Source: an uncultured Prevotellaceae bacterium
Lineage (GTDB): Bacteria; Bacteroidota; Bacteroidia; Bacteroidales; Bacteroidaceae
Direction: 5' to 3'
DNA: 64,000 nt
Assembly (NCBI GenBank): GCA_900313235.1
Contig: OMQN01000005.1
Location: 16,879 to 80,878, forward strand
The first letter of the stretch is position 1. The number at the start of each line of letters is the position of its first letter. The translations under genes and the position numbers were made by a program. A model generated the notes under the pieces. That model was not told the DNA's origin. It saw nothing but the letters and a program-made list of their open reading frames with translations, and ran no database searches. Positions 33,349 through 42,433 of the stretch are shown here, one piece after another.

Positions 33349-35151
33349 TTATTGTTTTGCAGCCTTTTTGCGCTGGTCGTGGTCAAGGATGATCTTGCGC
33401 ATGCGCATCGACTTAGGAGTCACCTCCACCAGTTCGTCTTCCTTGATATACTCCAGGCACTCCTCCAACGACATCACCACCTTCGGAATGATGCGTGCCT
33501 TGTCGTCGGTACCAGAAGCACGGACGTTGGTCAGCTGTTTGGCCTTGCAGACGTTGACGACGAGGTCATTGTCGTGCACATGTTCACCGACCACCTGTCC
33601 CATATAGACATCCTCACCGGGATCGATGAAGAACTTACCTCGGTCTTGCAGCTTGTCGATAGCGTAAGCAAAGGCATTACCTGTCTCCAGGGCAATCATC
33701 GAACCATTCACACGGCGCTCTATCTCTCCCTTATATGGCTGGTACTCCTTGAAGCGGTGTGCCATGATAGCCTCACCCTGAGAAGCGGTGAGTACATTGG
33801 TACGCAGACCGATGATACCGCGTGAGGGGATGTTAAACTCGATATTGGTACGCTCACCCTGAGACTCCATGCTGGTCATCTCGCCCTTGCGGCGGGTCAC
33901 CATGTCAATCATCTTTGAAGCGAACTCCTCAGGAACGTTGATGGTGAGTTCTTCGATAGGCTCACACTTCTGACCATCAATCTCCTTATAGATTACCTGC
34001 GGCTGACCAACCTGCAACTCATAGCCCTCACGACGCATGGTCTCGATGAGTACGGAGAGGTGCAGCACGCCACGTCCCGAAACAATCCAACGGTCGGTAG
34101 AGTCCTCGAAAGGTTCTACGCGCAGCGCCAGGTTCTTCTCCAACTCTTTCTCCAGACGGTCGTTGATGTGACGAGAGGTAACAAACTTACCCTCCTTACC
34201 AAAGAATGGCGAGTCGTTAATCATAAAAAGCATCGACATCGTCGGCTCGTCAATGGCGATAGGTGGCAGTGGTTCCGGATTCTCTATGTCGCAGATGGTG
34301 TCGCCAATCTCAAACTTCTCCAGACCGATGACAGCGCAGATGTCGCCACATTCTACTTCGTCAGTACGCTGGTGGCCCATACCGTCAAAGGTGTGCAGCT
34401 CCTTGATTTTGGTCTTCTCCATCGAACCGTCACGGTGAGCGATGGTCACCTGCTGACCGTCTTTCAGTGTGCCACGATGTACACGACCCACGGCGATACG
34501 ACCCGTATATGAGCTATAGTCAAGAGAGGTAATGAGCATCTGTGGGGTTCCTTCCAACTGTGCAGGAGCCGGGATGACCTCGATAATCTTATCCAACAGA
34601 TAGGTGATATCAGTGGTGGGCTTGTTATAGTCCTCACCCATCCAGCCATTTTTGGCAGAGCCATAGACTACGGGGAAGTCCAGCTGGTCCTCGGTAGCTC
34701 CCAGTGAGAACATCAAGTCGAACACCATCTCATAGACTTCTTCAGGACGACAGTTGGGCTTGTCGACTTTGTTGACGACCACGATGGGTTTCAAGCCAAT
34801 CTGTAAGGCCTTCTGCAACACGAAACGCGTCTGGGGCATCGGACCTTCAAAGGCGTCGACGAGCAGCAGACAGCCGTCTGCCATGTTGAGCACACGCTCT
34901 ACTTCACCACCGAAGTCAGAGTGTCCCGGGGTGTCAATAATATTAATCTTTGTTCCTTTCCAGTTGATGCTGACATTCTTTGAGAGAATAGTGATGCCGC
35001 GCTCACGCTCCAAGTCGTTAGCGTCCAACACCTGATTGCTGAGATTCTGTCCCTCACGGAACAGGTTGCCAGCGAGCATCATCTTGTCCACGAGCGTAGT
35101 CTTGCCGTGGTCTACGTGTGCGATAATCGCAATGTTTCTGATATCCTGCAT
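33349..35151 (-). CDS. typA: ribosome-associated GTPase TypA/BipA
   Basis: A 600-residue translational GTPase. The G domain motifs are [14 protein letters not shown] (P-loop), [16 protein letters not shown] (G3) and [10 protein letters not shown] (G4), followed by EF-G-like domains II, III and V and the BipA C-terminal domain. It acts on the ribosome in large-subunit assembly and stress adaptation. Length matches the family. The start [16 protein letters not shown] was chosen because the longer frame adds 37 unrelated residues across the promoter region. Confidence 0.96.
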   Translation of the reverse strand: MQDIRNIAIIAHVDHGKTTLVDKMMLAGNLFREGQNLSNQVLDANDLERERGITILSKNVSINWKGTKINIIDTPGHSDFGGEVERVLNMADGCLLLVDAFEGPMPQTRFVLQKALQIGLKPIVVVNKVDKPNCRPEEVYEMVFDLMFSLGATEDQLDFPVVYGSAKNGWMGEDYNKPTTDITYLLDKIIEVIPAPAQLEGTPQMLITSLDYSSYTGRIAVGRVHRGTLKDGQQVTIAHRDGSMEKTKIKELHTFDGMGHQRTDEVECGDICAVIGLEKFEIGDTICDIENPEPLPPIAIDEPTMSMLFMINDSPFFGKEGKFVTSRHINDRLEKELEKNLALRVEPFEDSTDRWIVSGRGVLHLSVLIETMRREGYELQVGQPQVIYKEIDGQKCEPIEELTINVPEEFASKMIDMVTRRKGEMTSMESQGERTNIEFNIPSRGIIGLRTNVLTASQGEAIMAHRFKEYQPYKGEIERRVNGSMIALETGNAFAYAIDKLQDRGKFFIDPGEDVYMGQVVGEHVHDNDLVVNVCKAKQLTNVRASGTDDKARIIPKVVMSLEECLEYIKEDELVEVTPKSMRMRKIILDHDQRKKAAKQ

Positions 35152-35175
35152 ATATAAATTACGTAATTTCGGGTG

Positions 35176-35183
35176 CAAAGGTA
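35176..35183 (-). promoter_or_regulatory. -7 promoter box of typA (TACCTTTG)
   Basis: This minus-strand TACCTTTG is 25 bases upstream of the typA ATG. A -33 TTTG is not evident. It lies 18 bases from the rpsO -33 element on the opposite strand. Confidence 0.6.
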
Positions 35184-35201
35184 CACATTTTCTGCGAAAT
35201 A

Positions 35202-35233
35202 TTTGCTGGTTTTGCAAAAAAGTTGTACCTTTG
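35202..35233 (+). promoter_or_regulatory. canonical promoter of rpsO
   Basis: TTTG (35202-35205), a 20-base spacer and TACCTTTG (35226-35233) match the full consensus. Transcription would start near 35240, giving a leader of about 80 bases, long compared with other genes here. Confidence 0.8.
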
Positions 35234-35239
35234 CAGCCG

Positions 35240-35322
35240 CATTTGACGATGTACCCCGCCAATGATGAGGGTGGAAGGCATCTGAAAGATGTATATTATT
35301 AACAATTTAATCATCAAAAGAC
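35240..35322 (+). promoter_or_regulatory. rpsO leader, possible S15 autoregulatory site
   Basis: The 5' leader contains GATGTACCCCGCC, GATGAGGGTGG and the small stem GGCATCTGAAAGATGT, then an A/T-rich stretch before the ATG. S15 represses its own mRNA in several phyla through different leader structures. Whether this one binds S15 is unproven. Confidence 0.35.
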
Positions 35323-35592
35323 ATGTATTTAGATCAAGCTAAGAAGGCTGAGATTTTCGGCCAGTATGGCAAGGACGCTAAGGACACCGGTTCTGTAGAG
35401 AGCCAGGTTGCTCTGTTCACCTATCGTATTCAGCACCTCACCGAGCACTTGAAGAAGAACCACAAGGACTTCGGCACTGCTCGTTCACTGACCAAGATGG
35501 TAGGTCGTCGTCGTAAGCTCTTGAAGTATCTTTACAACAAGGACATCAATCGTTATCGTGAACTCATCAAGGCTCTTGGCCTGCGTAAGTAA
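35323..35592 (+). CDS. rpsO: 30S ribosomal protein S15
   Basis: An 89-residue protein of exact family length. It binds 16S rRNA early in small-subunit assembly. Characteristic segments are DTGSVESQVALFTYRIQHLTEHLK, KDFGTARSLTKMVGRRRKLLKYL and a final YRELIKALGLRK. Codon use is biased toward the GCT/CGT type, as in highly expressed genes. It has its own promoter, a structured leader and a strong terminator. Confidence 0.98.
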   Translation: MYLDQAKKAEIFGQYGKDAKDTGSVESQVALFTYRIQHLTEHLKKNHKDFGTARSLTKMVGRRRKLLKYLYNKDINRYRELIKALGLRK

Positions 35593-35610
35593 TACGACAC
35601 AACGAGAAAC

Positions 35611-35648
35611 AATAAAGCCCTGCAGTTGCAGGGCTTTATTGTTTTTTT
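35611..35648 (+). terminator. rho-independent terminator of rpsO
   Basis: A 13-bp stem (AATAAAGCCCTGC, loop AGTT, GCAGGGCTTTATT) is followed by GTTTTTTTC. Confidence 0.92.
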
Positions 35649-35667
35649 CTATTTCTCCTCTTCCTCC

Positions 35668-36105
35668 TTACATCTTACCTCTTCCATCACACATCTTCCT
35701 TCTTACCTCCTCCAACGGTTTCATTACGAAGTCGCGCTGATGCATCAGTGGATGCGGTATCTTCAGGTCTGGTTCGTCGACCGTCAGGTCGTCATAGAGC
35801 AGGATATCGATGTCGATTATCCTGTCGGCATAACCGACAGAGTCACTCTTGTGCGTACGTCCCATGTCGCGCTCTATCTGCTGCGTCAGTAGCAGCACCT
35901 CACGAGGTGTCTTCTCCGTCTTACAACAGATGACGGCATTCAGGAACGTATGGTCTGACTCAAAGCCCCACGGTTCTGTCTCGAGGAATGACGACTGACA
36001 CACCACCTGTCCGACCCTTTCGCTGATGCGACTGATGGCATCATTCAGATGCTGCACCTTGTCACCAAGATTCGTTCCCAAGCCAAGATACACCTCATGC
36101 TGCAT
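35668..36105 (-). CDS. folK: 2-amino-4-hydroxy-6-hydroxymethyldihydropteridine diphosphokinase
   Basis: A 145-residue HPPK that transfers pyrophosphate from ATP to 6-hydroxymethyl-7,8-dihydropterin, the folate step after FolB. Motifs are VYLGLGTNLGDKVQHL at the N-terminus, SSFLETEPWGFE, FLNAVICCKTE, the metal-binding DRIIDIDILLYDD and IPHPLMHQRDFV. The start MQHEVYLGLGTN is preferred; the longer frame adds 19 residues encoded by a palindromic repeat and overlaps queA. Confidence 0.94.
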   Translation of the reverse strand: MQHEVYLGLGTNLGDKVQHLNDAISRISERVGQVVCQSSFLETEPWGFESDHTFLNAVICCKTEKTPREVLLLTQQIERDMGRTHKSDSVGYADRIIDIDILLYDDLTVDEPDLKIPHPLMHQRDFVMKPLEEVRRKMCDGRGKM

Positions 36106-36111
36106 GTCAGA

Positions 36112-36135
36112 AACCCCTCCCCCATGGGAGGGGTT
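36112..36135. repeat. 10-bp perfect inverted repeat (AACCCCTCCC/GGGAGGGGTT)
   Basis: The arms at 36112-36121 and 36126-36135 flank the loop CCAT, between the queA stop and the folK start. It could act as an mRNA hairpin between the two genes, but no T-run follows and it looks like an interspersed palindrome. Confidence 0.7.
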
Positions 36136-36148
36136 AGGGGCCGGTTTG

Positions 36149-37291
36149 TTAATCATCGACAATCAGCATGGCGTCTCCATAGCAGCCGAACTTATAGCCG
36201 TTCTGTACCGCCATGTCGTAAGCCTTCATCACGAGGTCGTAACCGCCAAAGGCAGCGGTAGCCATCACCATGGTTGACTCAGAATGATAGAAGTTGGTTA
36301 TCATGGCGTCAGCCAGTCCGAAGTCATATGGAGGGAAGATGAACTTGTTGGTCCATCCGTTAAACTCCTTCAGCATACCGTCAGTACCCACAGCCGTCTC
36401 AGTGGCACGCATGGTGCTGATACCTACAGCACAGACGTGATGTCCCTCATTCTTGGCTTTGTTAACGGTCTCGCAAGCTTCCGGTGTCACCACCATCTGC
36501 TCAGAACTCATCTTATGCTTGGTGAGGTCCTCTACCTCGATAGGATCGAAGCAGCCCAGGCCACAGTGTACCGTGACGAACGAGAAGTTGATGCCGCGAA
36601 TCTCCATACGCTTCATCAGCTCACGGCTGAAGTGCAGACCTGAGGCAGGAGCAGTAACAGCACCCTCATGCTTGGCATAGATAGTCTGGAAGTTCTCCAT
36701 ATCATCGGGTGTCGCTTCGCGCTTGTCGACGATATAGCGGGGCAGCGGTGCCGAACCCAGGGCATACAATTCCCTTTTGAACTCGTCGTGCGGACAGTCA
36801 TAGAGGAAGCGCAGCGTGCGACCACGACTGGTAGTGTTGTCAATTACCTCAGCAACCATAGGACCTTCCTCGTCAAAGAACAGTTTATTACCGATACGGA
36901 TCTTACGGGCAGGTTCTACCAGCACATCCCACAGGCGCAGCTCCTCGTTGAGTTCACGCAGCAGGAACACCTCAATCTTCGCGTCAGTCTTCTCCTTGGT
37001 ACCGAAAAGACGGGCAGGAAACACCTTTGTATCGTTGAACACAAAGACGTCGCCCTCATCGAAGTAGTCGATGATATTCTTGAAGGTCAGGAAGTTTGTG
37101 GTATCATTGCCGTCAGCATCCTTCTCAAACATGTCAACGGTCTGACTCTTACGATGCACCACCATCAGGCGGCACTCGTCACGATGATACACCTTCTCCA
37201 CGCTACCATCCTCGTTCTCAAAGACGCGATGGGGAGGCTCCAGGGCTATCTGGTCCTCAGGCAACTTGAATTTGAATTGTGATAACTTCAT
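36149..37291 (-). CDS. queA: S-adenosylmethionine:tRNA ribosyltransferase-isomerase
   Basis: A 380-residue enzyme that moves the ribosyl part of SAM to 7-aminomethyl-7-deazaguanine in tRNA, forming epoxyqueuosine. Family segments are KFKLPEDQIALEPP at the N-terminus, VFVFNDTKVFPARLFG, RYIVDKREATPDDMENFQTIYAKHEGAVTAPASGLHFS and VHCGLGCFDPIEVEDLTKHKM. Length is normal. It is followed closely by folK and preceded by truB, so this stretch is a small minus-strand operon dominated by tRNA modification and folate genes. Confidence 0.95.
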   Translation of the reverse strand: MKLSQFKFKLPEDQIALEPPHRVFENEDGSVEKVYHRDECRLMVVHRKSQTVDMFEKDADGNDTTNFLTFKNIIDYFDEGDVFVFNDTKVFPARLFGTKEKTDAKIEVFLLRELNEELRLWDVLVEPARKIRIGNKLFFDEEGPMVAEVIDNTTSRGRTLRFLYDCPHDEFKRELYALGSAPLPRYIVDKREATPDDMENFQTIYAKHEGAVTAPASGLHFSRELMKRMEIRGINFSFVTVHCGLGCFDPIEVEDLTKHKMSSEQMVVTPEACETVNKAKNEGHHVCAVGISTMRATETAVGTDGMLKEFNGWTNKFIFPPYDFGLADAMITNFYHSESTMVMATAAFGGYDLVMKAYDMAVQNGYKFGCYGDAMLIVDD

Positions 37292-37337
37292 GAATATATT
37301 TCGTTATTCGTTATTACAAGATTATGTTATATCGTTA

Positions 37338-38042
37338 TTACGAGCGTTCTATTTCAATATTTTCCAGCCACTGGGGGAAGTCATCGATGGTAATGCAGTC
37401 CTCCATGCGGATGCCGCCCAGGCGGGTACGGCACAGCGCCGTCAGATAGGCACCGCTCTGCAGCGCCCTGCCGATGTCGCGCGCCAACGAACGGATGTAG
37501 GTACCTTTGCCACATACTACGCGGATGCTCATCTGCATCGTCTCAGCATTGAAGTCGGTGAGTTCTATCTCGTCGATATGCACCGTCTTAGCAGACAATG
37601 CCACCTCCTTACCCTTACGCATCAGGTCGTAGGCACGGTCGCCACCAATCTTACATGCAGAGTATTCGGGTGGAACCTGCTGGATGTCTCCAACGAAACC
37701 GGCAAGTACCTGATCTATCTGTTCACGGGTGATGTGCGCCGTAGGATAGGTGGCATCCACCTCGTGCTCCATATCGTAGCTGGGTGTCGTGGCCCCCAAC
37801 TGCAGAGTGGCGGTATACTCCTTGTCGTGCAACTGCAGGCTCTCTATCTCTTTGGTCTTCTTACCTGTACATAGTATCAGCACCCCTGTGGCCAGTGGGT
37901 CGAGTGTACCGGCATGTCCAATCTTCACACGCTTGACGCCCACCTTTTTAGACACACGCGTGCGCACGAAAGCCAGCGCACCGAATGACGTCATGCGGTA
38001 GGGCTTGTTGATGTAGATATATTCGCCTGCTGTGAAGTTCAT
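37338..38042 (-). CDS. truB: tRNA pseudouridine-55 synthase
   Basis: A 234-residue TruB that makes pseudouridine 55 in the T-loop of tRNAs. The catalytic Asp lies in KIGHAGTLDPLATGVL, with other motifs YTATLQLGATTPSYDMEHEV, AYDLMRKGKEV and VVCGKGTYIRSLARDIG. The protein is near the lower end of family length, lacking a large C-terminal PUA domain, as is common in Bacteroidetes. Its start overlaps the uppP stop by one base. Confidence 0.95.
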   Translation of the reverse strand: MNFTAGEYIYINKPYRMTSFGALAFVRTRVSKKVGVKRVKIGHAGTLDPLATGVLILCTGKKTKEIESLQLHDKEYTATLQLGATTPSYDMEHEVDATYPTAHITREQIDQVLAGFVGDIQQVPPEYSACKIGGDRAYDLMRKGKEVALSAKTVHIDEIELTDFNAETMQMSIRVVCGKGTYIRSLARDIGRALQSGAYLTALCRTRLGGIRMEDCITIDDFPQWLENIEIERS

Positions 38043-38899
38043 TAGTCAACCATTGAGAGTGAATGCCCTGTAAGCAACAATATGATGATGATACTACCTA
38101 CAACAATACGGTAGATTCCAAAAAAGCGAAAGCCGTACTTGGTAAGATAGTCCACAAACCACTTCATTGCCAACAGTGCTACCACAAAAGCGATGGCACT
38201 GCCCAGAAGCAGCATGGCAATATTATGACTGGTAGCCCAGGACGTATCTTCTTTCAGTAGGTCGAGCAAGTCGAGCAGCGTAGCACCAGCCATCGTCGGT
38301 ACTGCTAAGAAAAACGAGAACTTGGCAGCACGTCTACGAGTAAGTCCCTGTGTCATACCTCCTACAATGGTAGCCATCGAGCGCGACACACCAGGTATCA
38401 CGGAAAGACACTGGTAGAGACCAATCTTAAAAGCGCGGTGCTCATCTACCTTGTTTTCCTCACTTCCCTTATTAAACAACTTATCACAAAAAAGCATGAA
38501 CACGCCACCAAGCACCAACATGACAGCTACCACCTCAACACTGTCGAGCAGCCAGTCAAGCAAACCAGATTTCTTAGCGAGCAGACCTATTACCACTGCA
38601 GGCAGCACACCGATGAAGAGTATCCAGTAGAAGTAGTACTTGTGTTTCAACTTCTGAAAGAGCGAACTACCCTCAGGAGCTGGTGTTTGGTCGAAGCGGA
38701 AGAAGCGATTCCAATAAAGGCACACCACCGACAAGATGGCACCGAACTGTATAATGAATGTAAAGGCATGGACAAAGGGGTCTCCCTGAGGCACACCTAA
38801 CAGATTCTGAGCAATAACCATGTGCCCTGTTGAGGACACCGGCAAGAATTCTGTCAATCCTTCGATGATTGCTATAATAATTGTCTGAATCCAATCCAT
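38042..38899 (-). CDS. uppP: undecaprenyl-diphosphatase
   Basis: A 285-residue membrane enzyme (BacA/UppP) that removes a phosphate from undecaprenyl diphosphate, recycling the lipid carrier for wall synthesis. The active-site motif EGLTEFLPVSSTGHM is near the N-terminus and the second motif is PGVSRSMATIVGGMTQGL. Seven to eight membrane helices are visible. It is embedded in the ftsX-DUF3098-uppP-truB operon, a conserved Bacteroidetes order linking division and envelope genes. Confidence 0.96.
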   Translation of the reverse strand: MDWIQTIIIAIIEGLTEFLPVSSTGHMVIAQNLLGVPQGDPFVHAFTFIIQFGAILSVVCLYWNRFFRFDQTPAPEGSSLFQKLKHKYYFYWILFIGVLPAVVIGLLAKKSGLLDWLLDSVEVVAVMLVLGGVFMLFCDKLFNKGSEENKVDEHRAFKIGLYQCLSVIPGVSRSMATIVGGMTQGLTRRRAAKFSFFLAVPTMAGATLLDLLDLLKEDTSWATSHNIAMLLLGSAIAFVVALLAMKWFVDYLTKYGFRFFGIYRIVVGSIIIILLLTGHSLSMVD

Positions 38900-38902
38900 A
38901 GT

Positions 38903-39127
38903 TTACTCTTTCGGACGATACACCACCGCACAAATCATTGACACGAAGCCTGCCAGACATACCAGCGGAGCCAGCTTAATGCGGCGAGGACTGAAAATGT
39001 CTGGGTTGTAAGCAGTCTCTGTCGAGCCACTGCCACTCATCAGCAGGAATCCCAACACCACTACCGCCATGCCTACTGCCAGCAGGATGTAGTTCATTTT
39101 ACTGAATGCGAAATCTTTCTTCTCCAT
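38903..39127 (-). CDS. DUF3098 small membrane protein
   Basis: A 74-residue protein with two membrane helices (MNYILLAVGMAVVVLGFLLM and IKLAPLVCLAGFVSMICAVVY) joined by a loop containing the motif YNPDIFSPRRI. It is usually found between ftsX and uppP in Bacteroidetes, as here. Its function is unknown; a role near the division site is inferred only from gene order. The start MEKKDFAFSKMNYIL was chosen over an upstream TTG. Confidence 0.9.
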   Translation of the reverse strand: MEKKDFAFSKMNYILLAVGMAVVVLGFLLMSGSGSTETAYNPDIFSPRRIKLAPLVCLAGFVSMICAVVYRPKE

Positions 39128-39146
39128 AACTATCAACTTTCAACTA

Positions 39147-40025
39147 TCAAATCTTATACAACTCCTGTGCCTTCATCTTCAGGAACTTATTGACTGCCAG
39201 AAAGGCGCATAGAGCCGTGATGACAATGCCAAACAAAAGGACGGCAGCAGCAGTCAGGGCCAACACCTCCCATGTCACGATCTCCACAATACCCGGCTGT
39301 GTCAGATAGAGGCCGTAGACGCCTGCGCCTAACACTGCAATGGCCAGGACAGCAGCAATGACGCCCACCATCACTGCTTGTTTGAGAAACGGTCTGCGGA
39401 TGAATCCCCACGAGGCTCCCACCAGTTTCATGGTGTGTATAACAAAGCGGTTGGCATAGACGCTCAGACGCACCGTATTGCTAATCAGCGAGAACGACAC
39501 GAAGGTCAGCAGCAGGGCCAACACCAGCAAGACGATGCTCACCCTGCTGAGGTTTACGTTCACCCTGTCCATCAAGTCCTCCATATATGCCAGGTCACTG
39601 ACGCGCTTGTCTTTCTTCAGTTCCTTGACAATCCACTTCAGCGAGTCGCGACAGGCATAGTCAGCCTTCAGGCGAACCTCCAACGTGGCGGGGAAGGGGT
39701 TGAAGCCCAGAAACTCCGAGGGGTCACTGCCCAGTTCTTTCACCTGCTCACGTTGTGCCTGTTCCTTACTGATATAGTCGATATCGTGTGAATAGGGACG
39801 ATGATACAGTTCACGACAAAACAGATGGGCATCGTTAACTGACACCGAGTCTTTCAGCATCACAGTCATGGTAAGGTTCTCCTTCATATGTGCCGACAGG
39901 TTACGTGCCGACAGCACAAAGAACACTACCATGCCCAACAGAACGAGCACCATAGCAGTACTTATGCACAAAGTAACAACCTGCAAACCTCTGCGGCTGC
40001 GGGCTTTCTTACGTTTCATACCCAT
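39147..40025 (-). CDS. ftsX: cell division protein FtsX
   Basis: A 292-residue permease-like protein with a cytoplasmic N-terminus (KRKKARSRRG), a first helix (VVTLCISTAMVLVLLGMVVFF), an extracellular loop domain (about 45-150) and three C-terminal helices. FtsX with the ATPase FtsE activates peptidoglycan hydrolases at the septum. FtsE is not adjacent, which is usual in Bacteroidetes. It starts an operon with DUF3098, uppP, truB and probably queA-folK. Confidence 0.92.
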   Translation of the reverse strand: MGMKRKKARSRRGLQVVTLCISTAMVLVLLGMVVFFVLSARNLSAHMKENLTMTVMLKDSVSVNDAHLFCRELYHRPYSHDIDYISKEQAQREQVKELGSDPSEFLGFNPFPATLEVRLKADYACRDSLKWIVKELKKDKRVSDLAYMEDLMDRVNVNLSRVSIVLLVLALLLTFVSFSLISNTVRLSVYANRFVIHTMKLVGASWGFIRRPFLKQAVMVGVIAAVLAIAVLGAGVYGLYLTQPGIVEIVTWEVLALTAAAVLLFGIVITALCAFLAVNKFLKMKAQELYKI

Positions 40026-40057
40026 ATCTTTTTAGACGTAATACACCTAATTTCGTG

Positions 40058-40117
40058 CAAAATTACAAAATAAATATGAAACTACGCTATTGTTTTAAGA
40101 ATTATTTTGTAATTTTG
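40058..40117. promoter_or_regulatory. divergent -7 boxes ftsX / radical SAM gene
   Basis: Minus-strand TAATTTTG (40058-40065) faces ftsX. Plus-strand TAATTTTG (40110-40117) ends eight bases before the radical SAM ATG. The two are mirror images, each preceded by ATTTTG or ATTTTGTA sequence. Confidence 0.6.
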
Positions 40118-40125
40118 CCATCACT

Positions 40126-40908
40126 ATGAGCACAGTAATCTACCCATCGCCCATTTTCGGGCCCATCCACAGCCGCCGTCTCGGCATCTCGCTGGGTATC
40201 AACCTACAGCCAGCCGACGGCAAGGTATGCACCTTTGACTGCATCTACTGCGAGTGTGGTTTCAACAAAGACCGCCGCCCTACCCTTCCCAGGCCATCGC
40301 GTCAGCTGGTGGCTCAGAAGTTAGAGGAGCAACTGCAGAAGATGGTGGCGGAAGGACAGCTGCCTGACGTGCTGACCTTTGCCGGCAATGGCGAGCCCAC
40401 CGCTCATCCTCACTTTGCAGAAATCATCGATGACACCATCCGTCTGCGCAACCAGTATTGTCCTCATGCGAAGGTCTGTGTGCTCAGCAACTCCACCATG
40501 ATTCACCGTCCAGAGGTGCACGATGCCCTGCTGCGTGTTGATGACAACATCCTGAAGCTCGACACGGTAGACCCCACCTATATTAATAAGGTAGACCGCC
40601 CCACTGGTTCCTACGACGTCCATCAGATTATCGAGCGCATGAAGGCTTTCAACGGCCACATCATCATCCAGACCATGTTTATGAGGGGAGCACTCTCCCC
40701 TTCATCGCTCAACGTAGATAACACGGGAGAGGAGTATGTCGGCCCGTGGCTGGAAGTCGTCAAACAAATCAAGCCCCAGCAGGTGATGGTATACACCATC
40801 GACCGTGAGACTCCTGCCCAAGGATTAGAAAAAGCCAGTCGCGAACAGCTTGACGCCATCCGCGACCGTGTTATTGCAGCAGGCATACCTTGTACTGCCA
40901 GCTACTGA
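40126..40908 (+). CDS. radical SAM protein
   Basis: A 260-residue enzyme with the 4Fe-4S cluster motif CTFDCIYCECG (CxxxCxxC) near residue 40 and an N-terminal SRRLGISLGINLQPADGK. Further segments are LTFAGNGEPTAHPHF (the GNGEP SAM-contact motif), VCVLSNSTM and LDTVDPTYINKVDRPTGSYDVHQI. It belongs to the short radical SAM group related to MoaA-like or wyosine-like enzymes. The substrate cannot be told from sequence. No partner genes are adjacent, so it is a single-gene transcript. Confidence 0.88.
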   Translation: MSTVIYPSPIFGPIHSRRLGISLGINLQPADGKVCTFDCIYCECGFNKDRRPTLPRPSRQLVAQKLEEQLQKMVAEGQLPDVLTFAGNGEPTAHPHFAEIIDDTIRLRNQYCPHAKVCVLSNSTMIHRPEVHDALLRVDDNILKLDTVDPTYINKVDRPTGSYDVHQIIERMKAFNGHIIIQTMFMRGALSPSSLNVDNTGEEYVGPWLEVVKQIKPQQVMVYTIDRETPAQGLEKASREQLDAIRDRVIAAGIPCTASY

Positions 40909-40940
40909 TTGATTTCAACCTGCTATCAGTACGAAACGCT

Positions 40941-42422
40941 TTATTCTTGCTGATTTCTCTGGTCAATGATTGCCTTGAGCATCTCCCACGTCATATCCTT
41001 GCTTGCCATTTCATCGAATTGGTTATACATCCACTGGGTGGGGAAATACTTATTGGCGTCCATCCACAGAGCCCAGCCAGTACGGCGATTGAAAGCCGAT
41101 GGGAAATAGCTCTCTGCCACCGTAAATGTACCCTTCGTGGGGTAATGAAGGAGATCATGATACGGAAGCATCACTGAGAGATAGAACTCCTTCAGCTTCG
41201 ACGAAGGTCTGGCGCCATCCCATCGCTGAATGACGGATTCATCCATATAGCTTATGGCTGTGTTGGCATAGTCCGACAGTTCCGGATCATTGATGGCTGC
41301 TGCTACAGTCTTTATGTACTGCTTCAAGTCTATCAGATATGTATAGCTGTCATAGTTATATGAATAGGCGCAAGCCGTCATAGCCTGTTTCTTTTGCTCC
41401 TCAGAGAGTTTCGGATAAATCTCCAACAGGCGGTCTACAAAGAGGGTGATATAGTTGTTCACATCTATCAGATCGTCAGAACGGATGATTTTGAAATCCA
41501 GATTGTTCGCATCCATATCGGGCCAGGCCTCTTGGGGGATGCCTTTCCTTTCGTCATAGAGGCGTTTCAGATCCACAAACATATCCTTGGCCGTGTTTTC
41601 AAAGTCGTAGTCAGTCGACTTTTTCAGTTTGTCAACCAAGGAAACCACAGGGTCACCGAAAGACAGCAAGACATGCGAGGAGACAAAGAAGTAGTCGGCA
41701 TACTGCTGCACCTCGGTGAGTGTCTCTATATTACCCATCAAACAATTGTGGAACATCAGGCACTGGAAATGCATGTTGCTGGAAGTAGCAAGAGCGTCAG
41801 CAAACTGATACATGTTCATGCCCTTGCCCTCCAAGGTCTCATCGTAGAGAACACCTCTGGTAATCATATTGTCAGGACGGTCGTTGGCAATGTCATAGCC
41901 TGCCCCATGCCCCCACAATACAAGGACATAGTTGTCTGCAGGAGCATCGTTCTTGAGATTTCTAAGGATATCCGACAGACACAGGGAATCATAGAGACGA
42001 TACTCAGGAGCTTGAATAGCGGAAGTCTCGTGCAACTGGGTAAGATCCGTCTTGTTGGTCAGTTCAAACAGTACCAGATCGTTGGGCTTACCATACTTGC
42101 CGCTGAATTTCTCGCTCTCTTTTCCGTACTTATACATCACCAGCACACGGACATTGGTACTGTCGTCGAGTATCGGCTTGAGATTTTCCCAAGTGTTCTC
42201 GATAACAAGATCCATACGTCCACCTGCATTACCATAGATGAGAACGGTATAGCGCGCACGGTCGCGTTTCACATCAGTACCGGGTGTTTGCTCTTTTGGC
42301 GCCTTGTCATCATCATCCGAGGAGCACGAAGTGCACACACCTACACCGCAGAGAACAACGGAGAATACCAATTGTCTCATAGCGGTCATCAACGAATTCA
42401 TCATTTCCTTCTTCATAGCCAT
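40941..42422 (-). CDS. clostripain-related (C11) cysteine peptidase lipoprotein
   Basis: A 493-residue protein with a lipoprotein-type signal ending near VCTSC. The catalytic His is in YVLVLWGHGAGYD (about residue 175) and the Cys in MFHNCLMGNIETL (about residue 225), the two parts of the clan CD dyad shared with caspases. An Asp-rich linker follows the lipid anchor. Such surface peptidases commonly cleave after Arg or Lys and may mature surface proteins. Whether it processes the fimbrillins here is speculation. It lies 11 bases after the broken lpxA-like gene. Confidence 0.88.
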   Translation of the reverse strand: MAMKKEMMNSLMTAMRQLVFSVVLCGVGVCTSCSSDDDDKAPKEQTPGTDVKRDRARYTVLIYGNAGGRMDLVIENTWENLKPILDDSTNVRVLVMYKYGKESEKFSGKYGKPNDLVLFELTNKTDLTQLHETSAIQAPEYRLYDSLCLSDILRNLKNDAPADNYVLVLWGHGAGYDIANDRPDNMITRGVLYDETLEGKGMNMYQFADALATSSNMHFQCLMFHNCLMGNIETLTEVQQYADYFFVSSHVLLSFGDPVVSLVDKLKKSTDYDFENTAKDMFVDLKRLYDERKGIPQEAWPDMDANNLDFKIIRSDDLIDVNNYITLFVDRLLEIYPKLSEEQKKQAMTACAYSYNYDSYTYLIDLKQYIKTVAAAINDPELSDYANTAISYMDESVIQRWDGARPSSKLKEFYLSVMLPYHDLLHYPTKGTFTVAESYFPSAFNRRTGWALWMDANKYFPTQWMYNQFDEMASKDMTWEMLKAIIDQRNQQE

Positions 42423-42433
42423 CGTATTCCTAA

